Source: Marichromatium purpuratum 984
GTDB lineage: Bacteria > Pseudomonadota > Gammaproteobacteria > Chromatiales > Chromatiaceae
DNA: 64,000 bases
Direction: 5' to 3'
Assembly (NCBI RefSeq): GCF_000224005.2
Contig: NZ_CP007031.1
Span: 2,757,001-2,821,000, forward strand
How positions within the stretch are numbered: position 1 is the first letter of the stretch; every line of letters starts with the position of its first letter. Below, in pieces: positions 28,882-43,269 of this stretch. The translations under genes were made by a program, and so were the position numbers. A model generated the notes under the pieces. That model made no database searches. It saw only the letters and a program-made list of their open reading frames with translations, and was not told the DNA's origin.

Positions 28882-29793
28882 TCAGTCGAGTTCCTCGAGA
28901 CACTGCACCAGCGAGTCGCGCCAGTGTGGCATCGCCAGCCCGAAGGTGCGCTCGAAGCGACCGTTGTCGAGCACCGAGTAGGCCGGACGCGGCGCCGGCG
29001 CAGGATACTCCGAGGAGGGGATCGGGGTGAGGTTGCAGCCCTCGCCACAGGCCTCGAGGATGGCGCAGGCGAAGCCGTACCAGCTCACCTCGCCGCCGCC
29101 GGTGAGGTGATAGAGACCGCCGACCTCGTCGAGATCGAGTTCACCGCGCAACACCCGGTAGAGCACCTGGGCGGTCATCTCGGCGAGCATCCGGCTCCAG
29201 GTCGGTGAGCCGATCTGGTCATCGACCACGCGCAGCTCGTCACGCTCGGCGAACAGTCGGCGCATGGTCAGCAGGAAGTTCGCGCCGCGCGCGCCATAGA
29301 CCCAGCTGGTGCGGAACACCAGGGCGCGGGCACCGGAGTCGAGCAACGCGCGCTCGCCGACGAGCTTGGTCTCGCCGTAGACGTTGAGCGGATCGGGCTG
29401 GTCGTCCTCGGTGTAGGGACGCCCGAGGGTGCCGGAGAAGACGAAGTCGGTCGAGTAGTGCACCACCGGGACGGCGCGCTTGGCGAGCAGCACGCCGAGT
29501 TCACCGACGGCCTCGGCGTTGATCCGCCGCGCGCTGTCGCGATCCTGCTCGGCGCGATCGACCGCGGTATAGGCCGCGGCGTTGATCACCGCGTCGGGAC
29601 GCGCCTCGTCGACCAGCCGCGCCAGCGACTGCGGATCCATCAGGTCGATGCTCGGCCCGTACTCGCCCTCGAGCGACGCGGCCACCACCTCGCCCAGTCC
29701 GGCGAGGGTGCGACGCAGCTCCCAGCCGACCTGGCCGTTGGCGCCGATCAGCAGCAGGCGTGGACGCTCGGGGGTCTGGTGTTTCTGACTCAT
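28882..29793 (-). CDS. rfbD: dTDP-4-dehydrorhamnose reductase
   Basis: RfbD catalyses the last step to dTDP-L-rhamnose, using NAD(P)H. The 303-aa protein has the Rossmann start LLLIGANGQVGWELRRTL, DVINAAAYTAVDRAEQD, and the catalytic YGETKLVGE motif (Tyr and Lys), all standard for RmlD. It ends the minus-strand rfbB-rfbA-rfbC-rfbD operon and overlaps rfbC by 4 bases. dTDP-rhamnose feeds lipopolysaccharide O-antigen or exopolysaccharide; no glycosyltransferase genes lie nearby. Confidence 0.95.
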   Translation of the reverse strand: MSQKHQTPERPRLLLIGANGQVGWELRRTLAGLGEVVAASLEGEYGPSIDLMDPQSLARLVDEARPDAVINAAAYTAVDRAEQDRDSARRINAEAVGELGVLLAKRAVPVVHYSTDFVFSGTLGRPYTEDDQPDPLNVYGETKLVGERALLDSGARALVFRTSWVYGARGANFLLTMRRLFAERDELRVVDDQIGSPTWSRMLAEMTAQVLYRVLRGELDLDEVGGLYHLTGGGEVSWYGFACAILEACGEGCNLTPIPSSEYPAPAPRPAYSVLDNGRFERTFGLAMPHWRDSLVQCLEELD

Positions 29794-30356
29794 GCGTAAT
29801 CCTCGTAGCCGGGGAGACGATCCGCCGGGATGTCGGCCAGGCAGTGTGCCTCGCTATCCTTCTGCGACAGCGACGGCACGCCCTCGAGCGGCCATTCGAT
29901 ACCGATCGCGGGGTCGTCCCAACGGACGCTGAACTCGGTCTCTGGACTGTAGTAGTCGGTGTTCTTATAGACGAACAGGGCATGCTCGCCGGTCACCACG
30001 AAGCCGTGGGCGAAGCCCGGCGGGACCCAGAACTGGCGCTTGTTCTCGCCCGAGAGGGTCACCCCGGTCCAGTGGCCGAAGTGCGGTGAGCCGCGACGAA
30101 TGTCGACGGCGACGTCGAACACCTCGCCCTCGAGCACCTGTACCAGCTTGCCCTGGGCGCGCGGGTGCTGCACGTGCAGGCCGCGCAGCACACCGTGGGT
30201 CGAATAGGACTGGTTGTCCTGCACCAGCGGCGGGATGCCGAATTCGGCATAGCGGTTGGCGCGATAGGTCTCCAGGAAGTAGCCGCGCGCATCCCCGAAC
30301 ACCTTGGGTTCAAGGATCAGCACGCCCGGCAGTTCGGTCTCGATCACCTGCATCAT
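29790..30356 (-). CDS. rfbC: dTDP-4-dehydrorhamnose 3,5-epimerase
   Basis: The 188-aa cupin epimerase shows the RmlC marks: [24 protein letters not shown], the catalytic [17 protein letters not shown] region with the active-site His, and [12 protein letters not shown]. It epimerises C3 and C5 of dTDP-4-dehydro-6-deoxyglucose. Its ends overlap rfbA and rfbD by four bases each, so the genes are translationally coupled. Confidence 0.95.
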   Translation of the reverse strand: MMQVIETELPGVLILEPKVFGDARGYFLETYRANRYAEFGIPPLVQDNQSYSTHGVLRGLHVQHPRAQGKLVQVLEGEVFDVAVDIRRGSPHFGHWTGVTLSGENKRQFWVPPGFAHGFVVTGEHALFVYKNTDYYSPETEFSVRWDDPAIGIEWPLEGVPSLSQKDSEAHCLADIPADRLPGYEDYA

Positions 30357-31231
30357 TGCACCCGTTTCAGCAGTCCCAACAGATACTCGCCATAGCCGCT
30401 CTTGCGCAGCGCCTCGCCGGTGGCGCGCAGGGCCGCGGCGTCGATCCAGCCGTTGAGGTAGGCGACCTCCTCCGGACAGCAGATCTTCAGCCCCTGGCGC
30501 TTCTCGATGGTCTCGATGTACTGCCCGGCCTGCATCAGCGACTCGTGGGTGCCGGTGTCGAGCCAGGCGGTACCGCGACCGATGCGGTCGAGATAAAGCT
30601 CGCCGTGTTCGAGGTAGCGCGAGTTGAGATCAGTGATCTCCAGCTCGCCGCGCGCCGAGGGACGCAGCGTGCGCGCCCGCTCGCAGACCTTGCCGTCGTA
30701 GAAATAGATTCCGGTCACCGCCCAGTTGGATTTGGGGTCGGTGGGCTTCTCCTCCAGCCCGATCACCCGGCCATCGCTGTCGAACTCGGCCACGCCGTAG
30801 CGCTCGGGATCGGAGACGTAGTAGCCGAACACCGTCGCCCCCGACTCGCGGGCACTCGCCGCCTTGAGCTGATCGACCAGACCGTGACCGTAGAAGATGT
30901 TGTCGCCGAGGATCAGACAGCTGGGGTCACCGGCGATGAACGCCTCGCCGATCAGGAAGGCCTGCGCCAGTCCGTCCGGGCTCGGCTGCTCGGCGTAGGA
31001 GAGCTTGATGCCCCACTGACTGCCGTCGTCGAGCAGCGCGCGAAAGTGCGGCAGGTCGCGCGGGGTGGAGATGATCAGGATGTCGCGGATCCCCGCCAGC
31101 ATCAACGTCGCCAGCGGGTAGTAGATCATCGGCTTGTCGTAGACCGGCAGCAATTGCTTGCTGAGGGTCCGGGTGAGCGGATAGAGACGGGTGCCGGATC
31201 CGCCGGCGAGGATGATTCCCTTTCTGTTCAT
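30353..31231 (-). CDS. rfbA: Glucose-1-phosphate thymidylyltransferase
   Basis: RfbA makes dTDP-glucose from dTTP and glucose-1-phosphate. The 292-aa sequence starts [36 protein letters not shown], the nucleotidyltransferase signature with the GGxGTRL loop. The ATG at 31231 is chosen for GAGGAG upstream and homology start; a longer frame adds nine residues. It follows rfbB by 10 bases. Confidence 0.95.
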   Translation of the reverse strand: MNRKGIILAGGSGTRLYPLTRTLSKQLLPVYDKPMIYYPLATLMLAGIRDILIISTPRDLPHFRALLDDGSQWGIKLSYAEQPSPDGLAQAFLIGEAFIAGDPSCLILGDNIFYGHGLVDQLKAASARESGATVFGYYVSDPERYGVAEFDSDGRVIGLEEKPTDPKSNWAVTGIYFYDGKVCERARTLRPSARGELEITDLNSRYLEHGELYLDRIGRGTAWLDTGTHESLMQAGQYIETIEKRQGLKICCPEEVAYLNGWIDAAALRATGEALRKSGYGEYLLGLLKRVQ

Positions 31232-31241
31232 GCGTCGCTCC

Positions 31242-32297
31242 TCAGTTGTCGGCACCACCGAGACGCTCGCCGCGATAGCTGCCGTCGGTCACCCGCGCGC
31301 ACCACTCGGGATGACCGAGATACCACTCGAGGGTACGGCGCAACCCGCTCTCGAAGGTCTCCTGCGGCGTCCAGCCAAGCTCGCGACGGAGCTTGGAGGC
31401 GTCGATCGCATAGCGGCGGTCGTGACCGGGACGATCCTTGACGAAGGTCTTGAGCGCGGCGTGGGGGCGGTGCGGGGCCTCGGGCAGCAGCTCGTCGAGC
31501 AGCGCGCAGAGGGTGTCGACCACCTCCAGGTTGGTGCGCTCGCTGTTGCCGCCGACGTTGTAGACCTCGCCTGGGGTGCCGGCCTCGAGCACCCGCCAGA
31601 TCGCCCGGCAGTGGTCCTCGACGAACAGCCAGTCGCGCACGTTGCCACCGTCGCCATAGATCGGCAGCGACTCGCCACGGCTAGCCTTGAGGATCATCAG
31701 CGGGATCAACTTCTCGGGGAACTGGTAGGGGCCGTAGTTGTTCGAGCAGTTGGTGGTGAGCACCGGCAGGCCGTAGGTGTGGAACCAGGCGCGCACCAGA
31801 TGATCCGACCCGGCCTTGCTCGCCGAGTAGGGCGAGTTGGGGGCATAGGGCGTGGTCTCGGTGAAGGCCCCGGTAGGGCCGAGCGAGCCATAGACCTCGT
31901 CGGTAGAGACATGGAGGAAGCGAAAGCCCTCCGGCTCGCCGCGCTCGACCCAGTAGGCGCGCGCGCTCTCGAGCAGATTGAAGGTGCCGACCAGATTGGT
32001 CTGCACGAAGTCACCCGGGCCGTCGATCGAACGATCGACATGGCTCTCGGCGGCGAAGTTGACCACCGCGTCGACCTGATGTTCGCGCAGCAGCCGCGAG
32101 ACCAGCTCGCGGTCGCCGATGTCGCCCCGCACGAAGTGGTGACGCGGCTCGTCCTCGAGGTCGGCGAGCGAGTCGAGGTTGCCGGCATAGGTCAGCAGGT
32201 CGAGGTTGACCACCCGGACATCGGGCTGGGCAAGCGCCAGGCGCACGAAATTGCTACCGATGAAACCGGCGCCACCGGTGACGAGCAGGGTCTGCAT
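31242..32297 (-). CDS. rfbB: dTDP-glucose 4,6-dehydratase
   Basis: The 351-aa SDR enzyme removes water from dTDP-glucose. It starts [19 protein letters not shown], followed by [23 protein letters not shown], and the catalytic [15 protein letters not shown] with Tyr and Lys. It leads the rfb operon. Just upstream, the segment ATGGGTCTCTCCT appears twice in tandem, so the start codon region has been duplicated; AAGGAGAG directly precedes the chosen ATG. Confidence 0.95.
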   Translation of the reverse strand: MQTLLVTGGAGFIGSNFVRLALAQPDVRVVNLDLLTYAGNLDSLADLEDEPRHHFVRGDIGDRELVSRLLREHQVDAVVNFAAESHVDRSIDGPGDFVQTNLVGTFNLLESARAYWVERGEPEGFRFLHVSTDEVYGSLGPTGAFTETTPYAPNSPYSASKAGSDHLVRAWFHTYGLPVLTTNCSNNYGPYQFPEKLIPLMILKASRGESLPIYGDGGNVRDWLFVEDHCRAIWRVLEAGTPGEVYNVGGNSERTNLEVVDTLCALLDELLPEAPHRPHAALKTFVKDRPGHDRRYAIDASKLRRELGWTPQETFESGLRRTLEWYLGHPEWCARVTDGSYRGERLGGADN

Positions 32298-32333
32298 GGG
32301 TCTCTCCTTATGGGTCTCTCCTCGAGGTTCGGG

Positions 32334-32909
32334 TCAGAACGGGATGTCGTCGTCGAAGTCCGCCCCGCCGCCGAACCCGCCCGAAGGGGCGCCACCCGAG
32401 GGCGCGCCGCCGCTGCCACCGCCGGAATAGCCGCCACCGGAGTAGCCTCCGCCCTGGGATCCACCCTGAGGTCCACCCTGGCGACCGCCCCCCTGGGGCG
32501 CGCCGCGCGGCGGCTCATCGTCGAAGGGCGCGGAGCTGCCGTAACCGCTGCCACCGCCGGCGCGGCCATCGAGCATCTGCATGGTCCCGCTGATGTCGAC
32601 CACCACCTCGGTGGTATAGCGATCCTGGCCGTCCTGACCCTGCCACTTGCGGGTGCGCAGCTTGCCCTCGATATAGACCTTCGAGCCCTTGCGCAGATAC
32701 TGCTTGGCGACCTCGGCGACCTTGCCGAAGATGGCCACGCTGTGCCACTCGGTGCGCTCGCGGGTCTCGCCGGTGGCGCGATCGCGCCAGCTCTCGCTGG
32801 TGGCCAGGCGCAGGTTGGCCACGGCGTCGCCGCTGGGCATGTAGCGGACCTCGGGATCGGCCCCGAGGTTGCCGATCAGGATCACCTTGTTGACACCACG
32901 TGTCGCCAT
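32334..32909 (-). CDS. ssb: Single-stranded DNA-binding protein
   Basis: SSB coats single-stranded DNA in replication and repair. The 191-aa protein has the OB fold at residues 1-about 110 ([27 protein letters not shown], ...[27 protein letters not shown]). A long Gly/Ser/Gln-rich linker follows, and the protein ends in the conserved acidic tip DFDDDIPF, which binds partner proteins. The frame extends upstream, but the ATG at 32909 with GGAAGAG is standard. The linker is rich in GGYSGG and GGAPSGG repeats, coded by near-repeat DNA. It lies near yajR-like MFS and uvrA genes, an order common in gammaproteobacteria. Confidence 0.95.
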   Translation of the reverse strand: MATRGVNKVILIGNLGADPEVRYMPSGDAVANLRLATSESWRDRATGETRERTEWHSVAIFGKVAEVAKQYLRKGSKVYIEGKLRTRKWQGQDGQDRYTTEVVVDISGTMQMLDGRAGGGSGYGSSAPFDDEPPRGAPQGGGRQGGPQGGSQGGGYSGGGYSGGGSGGAPSGGAPSGGFGGGADFDDDIPF

Positions 32910-33076
32910 CTCTTCCTCCCGCCTGACGCGGCGCGCCGGGCGTGTTGCATTCGTTTCGAGTGATACAGGAGGATCGACGCGCACCCGTTCCCGGGCGACG
33001 CCGATCCGATATTCGGTTCGTCTCCGTCGTCACCGCCGCGGGCGACGACCCTGCGGGGTCTGCGCGGGGTCGGATC

Positions 33077-34456
33077 TCAGGCGCCGGCCGAAAGGGTCTG
33101 CAATCTTGCCCAATCGAGTCGACGACTGTCCACCTTGAGGTAGGCGACACCCTCGTCGAGCGCCACTACCACCTCACGCACCCCGGGCTCGGCGAGCAAC
33201 CGGCGCTCCAACGCCGCCGCGTCCCCCGCCCCCGGCGCCAGCGTCAGCACCCGTCGCCCCAGATCCTCGGGCATGCGCATCCCCGTCAGCAGCGCGACCC
33301 AGGCCAGCGACACCAGCACCCCGACCAGATAAACGGCATCCGGGCCGAAGCGCTCGTGCGCCCAGCCACCGAGCACGCCACCGAGGAAGGCGCCGACGAA
33401 CTGGGCGCTGGAGAACACCCCCATGGCGGTGCCCTTGGCGCCGGCGCGCGCGCGCTTCGAGACCAGCGAGGGCAGCACCGCCTCGAGCAGATTGAAGATG
33501 GTGAAGACCACCACCAGCAACGCACCGAGCACCCACAGCGATTGCCCGAACAGGGCGAAGCCGAGCAGCGCCGTCCCGAGCGCGATCACCGAGCCGAGCA
33601 GCACCTCGCGCGCCCGGCCACGGCGCTCGGCGAGAACGATGAAGGGCACCATCGCCGGGATCGCCAACAGCACCACCGGCAGATAAAGTCGCCAGTGCGA
33701 CACCGCCTCCAACCCCGCAGCCTCGACCGAGAGCGGCAGCACCACGAACAGGCTGACCATGGTCAGGTGCAGCATGAAGATCGCCAGATCGAGCCGCACC
33801 AGGGTCGGGTCGGCGAGCACCCCGCGCAGCTGGTCGAGCGCCGGCTGGGCGTCGCGATGGAGCTGCGAGCGCTCGGGATCGGGCACCAGGGTGTAGAGCA
33901 ACACCATCCCCGCCACGGCCAACGCCGCGGTGACCCAGAAGATGCCCGAGACCCCGATCCAGCGCGCCAGCACCGGACCGAGCACCAGCGCCGCGGCGAA
34001 GGACAGCGCCACGCTGATGCCGATGGCGGCCATGCCCTTGGTGCGCACCTCCTCGCGAGTCAGATCGGCGGTCAGCGCAATGATCGCCGCGGCGATCGCG
34101 CCGCTGCCCTGCAGCACCCGACCGATGATCACCCAGTGGATGTCGTCGGCCAGCGCCGCCACCACGCTGCCCACGGCGAACAGCAGCAGGCCACCGAGGA
34201 TCACCGGTTTGCGCCCGATGCGGTCGGAGAGCAGTCCGAGCGGGATCTGCAACAGCGCCTGGGTCAACCCGTAGGCGCCGATCGCCAGTCCGACCATCAG
34301 CGGGGTGGCGCCGGCGAGTTCGTGCGCATAGAGCGCGAACACCGGCAAGATCATGAACAGACCCAGCATCCGGGTGGAGAAGATGGCGGCGAGTCCGGCG
34401 GCAGCGCGCCGTTCGGTGGGTGAGAGGGACGGGCTCGGTGTCTCTGTCTGGCTCAC
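33077..34456 (-). CDS. MFS transporter of the YajR type
   Basis: A 12-helix major facilitator protein with the motif-A loop [13 protein letters not shown] between helices 2 and 3. After the last helix ([14 protein letters not shown]), about 65 soluble residues ([34 protein letters not shown]) resemble the YAM domain of E. coli YajR, a ferredoxin-like fold. The substrate is unknown. I set the start at the GTG at 34456 (459 aa; AAGG upstream), giving the family's usual length; an ATG at 34495 would add 13 residues. It is divergent from uvrA. Confidence 0.85.
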   Translation of the reverse strand: MSQTETPSPSLSPTERRAAAGLAAIFSTRMLGLFMILPVFALYAHELAGATPLMVGLAIGAYGLTQALLQIPLGLLSDRIGRKPVILGGLLLFAVGSVVAALADDIHWVIIGRVLQGSGAIAAAIIALTADLTREEVRTKGMAAIGISVALSFAAALVLGPVLARWIGVSGIFWVTAALAVAGMVLLYTLVPDPERSQLHRDAQPALDQLRGVLADPTLVRLDLAIFMLHLTMVSLFVVLPLSVEAAGLEAVSHWRLYLPVVLLAIPAMVPFIVLAERRGRAREVLLGSVIALGTALLGFALFGQSLWVLGALLVVVFTIFNLLEAVLPSLVSKRARAGAKGTAMGVFSSAQFVGAFLGGVLGGWAHERFGPDAVYLVGVLVSLAWVALLTGMRMPEDLGRRVLTLAPGAGDAAALERRLLAEPGVREVVVALDEGVAYLKVDSRRLDWARLQTLSAGA

Positions 34457-34590
34457 GGCCACTGGCCTTTGCTTCTGGTACGCGAAGCTTCGCATAATAG
34501 CAGTTTGCCCTGGGCCGGCGCAGGCCGGACCATCGGCGTGGCGGCGAGCGCGCCTCCTGCCATCGACATCGAGACCTCTGCGGCCAGCCC

Positions 34591-37416
<2,826 letters not shown>

Positions 37417-37475
37417 GCCGAGGCCCGCTTCACACGACGCCGGCGCAACGAGGCCGGCGAGGAGTCCGTTCCCAG

Positions 37476-39662
<2,187 letters not shown>

Positions 39663-39666
39663 CCCG

Positions 39667-40254
39667 ATGTCCCGTCTGATCCTGCTCAACAAGCCCTATG
39701 GCGTGCTCTGCCAGTTCTCCGGCGAGGGCCCAACCCTCAGCGACCACGTCCCGCTGCCCGGCGTCTATCCCGCCGGGCGGCTCGACAAGGACAGCGAGGG
39801 GCTGCTGCTGCTCACCGACGACGGCCAGCTCCAGCACCGCATCAGCCACCCCCGACACAAGGCCTGGAAGACCTACTGGGTGCAGGTCGAGGGCACCCCC
39901 GAGGCCGCACAGCTCGAGGCGCTCGCCGCCGGCGTCGTGCTCAAGGACGGCCCGACCCGTCCGGCGCGGGTGCGTGCCATCGCCGAGCCGGCGCTGTGGC
40001 CGCGCGAGCCGCCGGTACGCTTTCGCAAGTCGGTGCCCACCGCCTGGATCGAGATCGCCATCCACGAGGGGCGCAACCGTCAGGTGCGGCGCATGACCGC
40101 CGCCGTCGGCCTGCCCACCCTGCGGCTGGTGCGCATGGCCATCGGTCAGTGGCGGCTCGACGGGCTCGAACCGGGGCGCTTCCGCGTGCTCGACCTGCCG
40201 GCCCCGAGCCGTCGTCGGTACGCGAACCGCAAGGCCACAAAGCGCCCCCGCTGA
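39667..40254 (+). CDS. 23S rRNA pseudouridine synthase, RluE-like
   Basis: The 195-aa protein lacks an S4 domain and matches the RsuA/RluE family: ILLNKPYGVLCQFSGE at the start, the catalytic aspartate in YPAGRLDKDSEGLLLLTDDG, and the RNRQVRRM motif near the end. RluE converts U2457 of 23S rRNA. Length fits RluE. It starts 4 bases after the recQ stop, with no separate ribosome site evident, so it is probably translated by re-initiation. The C-terminal tail is basic (RRRYANRKATKRPR). Confidence 0.88.
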   Translation: MSRLILLNKPYGVLCQFSGEGPTLSDHVPLPGVYPAGRLDKDSEGLLLLTDDGQLQHRISHPRHKAWKTYWVQVEGTPEAAQLEALAAGVVLKDGPTRPARVRAIAEPALWPREPPVRFRKSVPTAWIEIAIHEGRNRQVRRMTAAVGLPTLRLVRMAIGQWRLDGLEPGRFRVLDLPAPSRRRYANRKATKRPR

Positions 40255-40584
40255 ATCAGCTCGCGCATCACGATCCCCGATACGGATGGGCGACGACCCG
40301 TCGCGGTATTGCGTAAACGCAATAAATCGACGCATCTCCCAGGATGCCCACCCCGATCGTCATACACTGGGCGACCAGGGCGCTGCCGAAGCGGCCCGCG
40401 CCCTGCTCAACCAAGGCCCAGGTCTCCAGCGTCCCGCCGCGGAGACCTGGGTCGACAGCTGCATACCGGATGCGAAGACCGGGGCCCGTGCGCCCCTGCC
40501 CGGCACGCTCTCAGGAAGGAGACGACCGCCGCATCTGGCCGAAGTCAGGACATCAAGTGTTTCCGGCACAAGGAGAACGCCTTC
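40255..40584. other. 330-bp intergenic stretch upstream of the ARPP-1-like gene
   Basis: I see no gene, tRNA or clear hairpin here. The AT-rich patch GCGTAAACGCAATAAATCGAC near 40311-40331 is the likeliest promoter. The open frame of the downstream gene continues backward without a good start before 40585. Confidence 0.4.
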
Positions 40585-41559
40585 ATGGATAGGCTCCACC
40601 ACCACCTCCCGGCGCTCGCGCTCGGCGATACACTGCATCATCTCAACATCGGCCTCACCCCGATCTGCGACCCACGCCCGAGCGCGGCCGATCATCTCAC
40701 CCTGAGCGCCGCGATCAAGACCGGTCAGGCGCACCTGCAGACGCACGACGCCCGCGCCCAAGCACCAGGGGCCAGGCTCGACAACCAGGGCGCGCGTCCA
40801 CTGCTGCTGCTCGAGGGCGAGTCGCTCAGCGGCGCGGCGTCGGACCAGGTTCTCGAGCACAGCCTGCTGGTACCGCCCCGCAGCACCATCGGACTCGCCC
40901 TCTCGCCGCTCGGACGCTCACCCGCTCCACAGCCCCGCGACCGCCCCCGATCCTCCGGCCAGCTGCTGTTCGCCAGCGCCCGCGCCCGCAGCGCCGCGCG
41001 GCTCAGCACCCGACTGTTCGGCGAGCCTCCCTATCCGGGACAACCACAAGCACTGTGGGAAGAGGTCGCGCACAAGCGCGCGCGCATGGACTGCAACGAT
41101 CCGGCACGCCCCGGCCTCGAAGCGCTCTACGACGAATACGCTGAGTTCATCGCGCAATACGTCGCGGCCCTGCCGCCGCAACCGGACCAGATCGGCGCCA
41201 TCCTCGCGATCAATGGTCGAGTCTGCGGCTTTGAACTCTTCGCCCACCCGGCCATCCTCCATGAACTGCTGCCACGGATCATCGCCAGCTATGCGCTCGA
41301 CGCCATCGAGTGCCTGAACTTCACCCTGCAGCAGCCCCAGCCGGAGGTCCCCGGCACCTTGCTCGACGCCCTGAGCAGCGCCCCGGTGATGACCCTGCCG
41401 CTCGGCGCCGACAGCGAACTGCTGCGCCTGACCGCGCCGGGGCTGAGTGGCGGCGCGCTGATCGCCGAGGGACGACTGCTGCACCTGCACGCCTATCGCA
41501 GCCCCTTCCCCGCTCAACCCGAAACCCCTCTCAGCGCACCACCACAGCTCAACGGCTGA
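40585..41559 (+). CDS. ARPP-1-like domain protein of unknown function
   Basis: The 324-aa protein seems to contain an ARPP-1 domain (once DUF6569). The key stretch ARPLLLLEGESLSGAASDQVLEHSLLVPPRST near residue 72 matches the usual pattern of a GEEL-like turn followed by a hydrophobic strand. Later LGAILAINGRVCGFELFAHPAILHELLPRIIASYALDAI also fits. ARPP-1 proteins are small and poorly studied, linked by genome context to ADP-ribosylglycohydrolases and phosphatases. The ATG at 40585 has AAGGAG 9 bases upstream. The last 25 residues are low in structure. Its neighbour downstream is the nif cluster, but a 280-bp repeat-bearing gap separates them. Function is unknown. Confidence 0.65.
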   Translation: MDRLHHHLPALALGDTLHHLNIGLTPICDPRPSAADHLTLSAAIKTGQAHLQTHDARAQAPGARLDNQGARPLLLLEGESLSGAASDQVLEHSLLVPPRSTIGLALSPLGRSPAPQPRDRPRSSGQLLFASARARSAARLSTRLFGEPPYPGQPQALWEEVAHKRARMDCNDPARPGLEALYDEYAEFIAQYVAALPPQPDQIGAILAINGRVCGFELFAHPAILHELLPRIIASYALDAIECLNFTLQQPQPEVPGTLLDALSSAPVMTLPLGADSELLRLTAPGLSGGALIAEGRLLHLHAYRSPFPAQPETPLSAPPQLNG

Positions 41560-41578
41560 GGGACAGCGACGAGCTTCC

Positions 41579-41682
41579 AGCCGCCAGCCGCCAGCCGCCA
41601 GCGACCAGTAGGTGCCCGACCCCACCGTCGCCGTCAGAGACACGCGCTGACCGGCGGCTGATCGCTGAAGGCTGGCGGCTGA
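41579..41682. repeat. Heptanucleotide AGCCGCC repeats in an inverted arrangement
   Basis: AGCCGCC occurs three times in tandem at 41579-41599, followed by AGCGACC. A reverse-complement version (GGCGGCTGATCGCTGAAGGCTGGCGGCTGA) lies at 41653-41682. The 7-mer recurs at 49161 and, as GGCGGCT, at 49275-49330. It looks like a dispersed intergenic repeat family able to fold into a hairpin. The rest of the 41560-41839 gap holds no gene. Confidence 0.6.
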
Positions 41683-41839
41683 CTTCCCCGTCGCCTTGTC
41701 GCAAACCCCGCAAAGACGTCGGTTGTCCGACAGCGCATCACATGCTTGGTGCCGATCACGTTTGCGATTCAATCGGATAGGAGACGGCACGATCCGTGCT
41801 GCTGGCTCTTGCCGTAAAGGAATTCGCCAGGGGTGACCG

Positions 41840-42337
41840 ATGAAGCGGAAAGAGATCACGGCGCTACTCGACGAGCCGGCCTGTACGCACAACCACAAGG
41901 CCAAGCCGGGATGCGTGCGACTCAAGCCGGGCGCGACCGCCGGAGTCTGTGCCTTCGACGGCGCGCAGATCGCGCTGCTGCCGATCGGCGACGTGGCGCA
42001 CCTGGCGCACCTGGCGCACCTGGCGCACGGCTCGATCGCCTGCACCGGTAACTCCTGGGACAACCGCAGCGCACGTTCGAGCGGTCCCAACCTCTATCGC
42101 ATCGGCATGACCACCGATCTCACCGAGGCGCCGATCGCCCGCGAGGAGGTCGCCACCGACACCTGCCAGTCCATCGAGGAAGGCAAGGCGTACATCCGCA
42201 CCCTGATCGGCGACCAGGGCACGCACGACATCCTCTTTGAACTCGCCAACCTGCTGCTCGGACTGGAGCACGACGAGATCCACCCCTATCGCTCGCGGCT
42301 CAAGCAGCGGCCCGAGCACGAACGCACGACGGCCTAG
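41840..42337 (+). CDS. Apparent NifE-NifN deletion fusion (nif remnant, 165 aa)
   Basis: Residues 1-95 match the start of NifE, the FeMo-cofactor scaffold: [45 protein letters not shown] and [10 protein letters not shown], with the cofactor-scaffold Cys37 and Cys68. Instead of continuing for about 370 more residues, the frame passes through a short bridge and ends with [21 protein letters not shown]...HPYRSRLKQ (about 124-156), which matches the end of NifN (A. vinelandii NifN ends ...VLFDLANLLVEH...IQPYHS...). nifX follows 13 bases later, where nifN normally ends. So it reads as one large in-frame deletion joining nifE to nifN. It also carries a 9-bp tandem expansion ([14 protein letters not shown]). 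It cannot assemble FeMo-co alone; an intact nifEN elsewhere would be needed. Confidence 0.72.
   Translation: MKRKEITALLDEPACTHNHKAKPGCVRLKPGATAGVCAFDGAQIALLPIGDVAHLAHLAHLAHGSIACTGNSWDNRSARSSGPNLYRIGMTTDLTEAPIAREEVATDTCQSIEEGKAYIRTLIGDQGTHDILFELANLLLGLEHDEIHPYRSRLKQRPEHERTTA
41995..42028 (+). repeat. 9-bp tandem repeat inside the NifE-like region
   Basis: GGCGCACCT is repeated three times plus a partial fourth copy (41995-42028), coding [11 protein letters not shown]. NifE proteins normally have a single VAH-L-V-H at this place, so two to three extra units have been added in frame. Confidence 0.85.
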
Positions 42338-42350
42338 CCGGGAGACACGG

Positions 42351-42830
42351 ATGCAACGACGACTGAGACTGCTCGAGAGCGCCACCGCGACGACCGAGCG
42401 TCCGCTGCGCGTGGCCTTCGCCAGCAGCGATCGCGAGCGTGTCGATCAGCACTTCGGCGCCGCCCGAGCCTTCACCATCCACGGCATCGACCGCACCAGC
42501 CACCGGCTGCTGGAGGTCATCGAGTTCGCGCCGGGTGGGCGCGACGGCAACGAGGGCAAGCTCGGCGAACGCATCGTCGCACTCGAGGGCTGTCTCGCCG
42601 TCTATTGCGAGGCGATCGGTGCCTCGGCGGTCAGACAGCTCTGCGCCGTCGGCGTCCAACCGTTCAAGGTGCCCCACGGCACCCGGATCCGCGCCCAGAT
42701 CGCCGCCCTGCAGGGCGAGCTGCGCGGCCGTCCCAGCCCCTGGCTGGCACGCGCGCTCGCCCCGCTCAGGCGGGGTGAAGCGGAACACCCACGTGTCGAC
42801 CAGATGGAGGTCGAGGGATGGAGCGAATGA
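42351..42830 (+). CDS. nifX: NifX-type nitrogenase cofactor-binding protein
   Basis: The 159-aa protein belongs to the NifX/NafY/NifB-C-terminal family, which binds FeMo-cofactor precursors. It has the typical RVAFASSDRERVDQHFGAARAFTIHGID (DQHFG loop) and VYCEAIGASAVRQLCAVGVQPFKVP. The ATG at 42351 has GGGAG 8 bases upstream. It lies 13 bp after the NifE/NifN fusion, as expected for nifX after nifN, and overlaps the next gene slightly. The C-terminal extension (RGRPSPWLARALAPL) is common in proteobacterial NifX. If no FeMo-co scaffold is made, its present role is unclear. Confidence 0.9.
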   Translation: MQRRLRLLESATATTERPLRVAFASSDRERVDQHFGAARAFTIHGIDRTSHRLLEVIEFAPGGRDGNEGKLGERIVALEGCLAVYCEAIGASAVRQLCAVGVQPFKVPHGTRIRAQIAALQGELRGRPSPWLARALAPLRRGEAEHPRVDQMEVEGWSE

Positions 42831-43237
42831 TCGAGACCGTCGCAGTGGTGACCGCGAGCGCCCCGCCACGCGCCTGGGTCGCACCCGGCAACACCAGCGC
42901 CTGCTCCGGCTGCGCCCAGTCGGGCTATTGCGCCGGGGCCACGGCCGGGCGCCGCGGGCGCGGCCGACAGATCGTCATCGACGACCCGCTCGGACTCAGC
43001 CCCGGCGAGTCGGTGGTGATTGGCATCCCCGGCGCCGGGCTGCTGCGCGCCGCCACCCTCGCCTATCTGCTGCCGTTGCTGGCGCTGGCCGCGACCGCCT
43101 GGGCCGGCACCCGCTTCGCGCTGCCGCTGTGGGCCACGCTCGGCGGCGCGCTGCTCGCGCTCGGCGCCGGGCTGTGGCTGGCCGAACGACTCGGGCGCGA
43201 CGCACCACGCCCGGTGGTGCTGCGCCGCCTGTCCTGA
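42818..43237 (+). CDS. RseC/SoxR-reducing-system-like membrane protein
   Basis: The 139-aa protein is of the RseC family: an N-terminal Cys-rich soluble part (NTSACSGCAQSGYCAG), then two membrane segments (LLRAATLAYLLPLLALAATAWAG and LWATLGGALLALGAGLWLAERL). RseC relatives occur with Rnf/Rsx electron-transport complexes, which supply low-potential electrons to nitrogenase and reduce SoxR. An ATG at 42827 would begin at MIETVAVV and better match the usual start; the ATG at 42818 adds three residues. It overlaps nifX and lies inside the nif run, which suggests an electron-transfer role for nitrogenase. No rnf genes are in this window. Confidence 0.8.
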   Translation: MERMIETVAVVTASAPPRAWVAPGNTSACSGCAQSGYCAGATAGRRGRGRQIVIDDPLGLSPGESVVIGIPGAGLLRAATLAYLLPLLALAATAWAGTRFALPLWATLGGALLALGAGLWLAERLGRDAPRPVVLRRLS

Positions 43238-43269
43238 TCCATCCCCAGATCCCAGCAGGAGAGAACACG

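Noticed and set aside
34457-34590. LexA box between the MFS gene and uvrA
   Set aside because: No CTGT-N8-ACAG-like sequence was found; the palindrome GCGAAGCTTCGC nearby does not match.
41579-41682. CRISPR array or CRISPR-like repeats
   Set aside because: The repeats are 7-bp units without spacers of regular length, and no cas genes exist in the window.
41700-41839. Sigma-54 promoter or NifA site ahead of the nif fusion gene
   Set aside because: No GG-N10-GC pair with the right context and no TGT-N10-ACA element could be placed convincingly.
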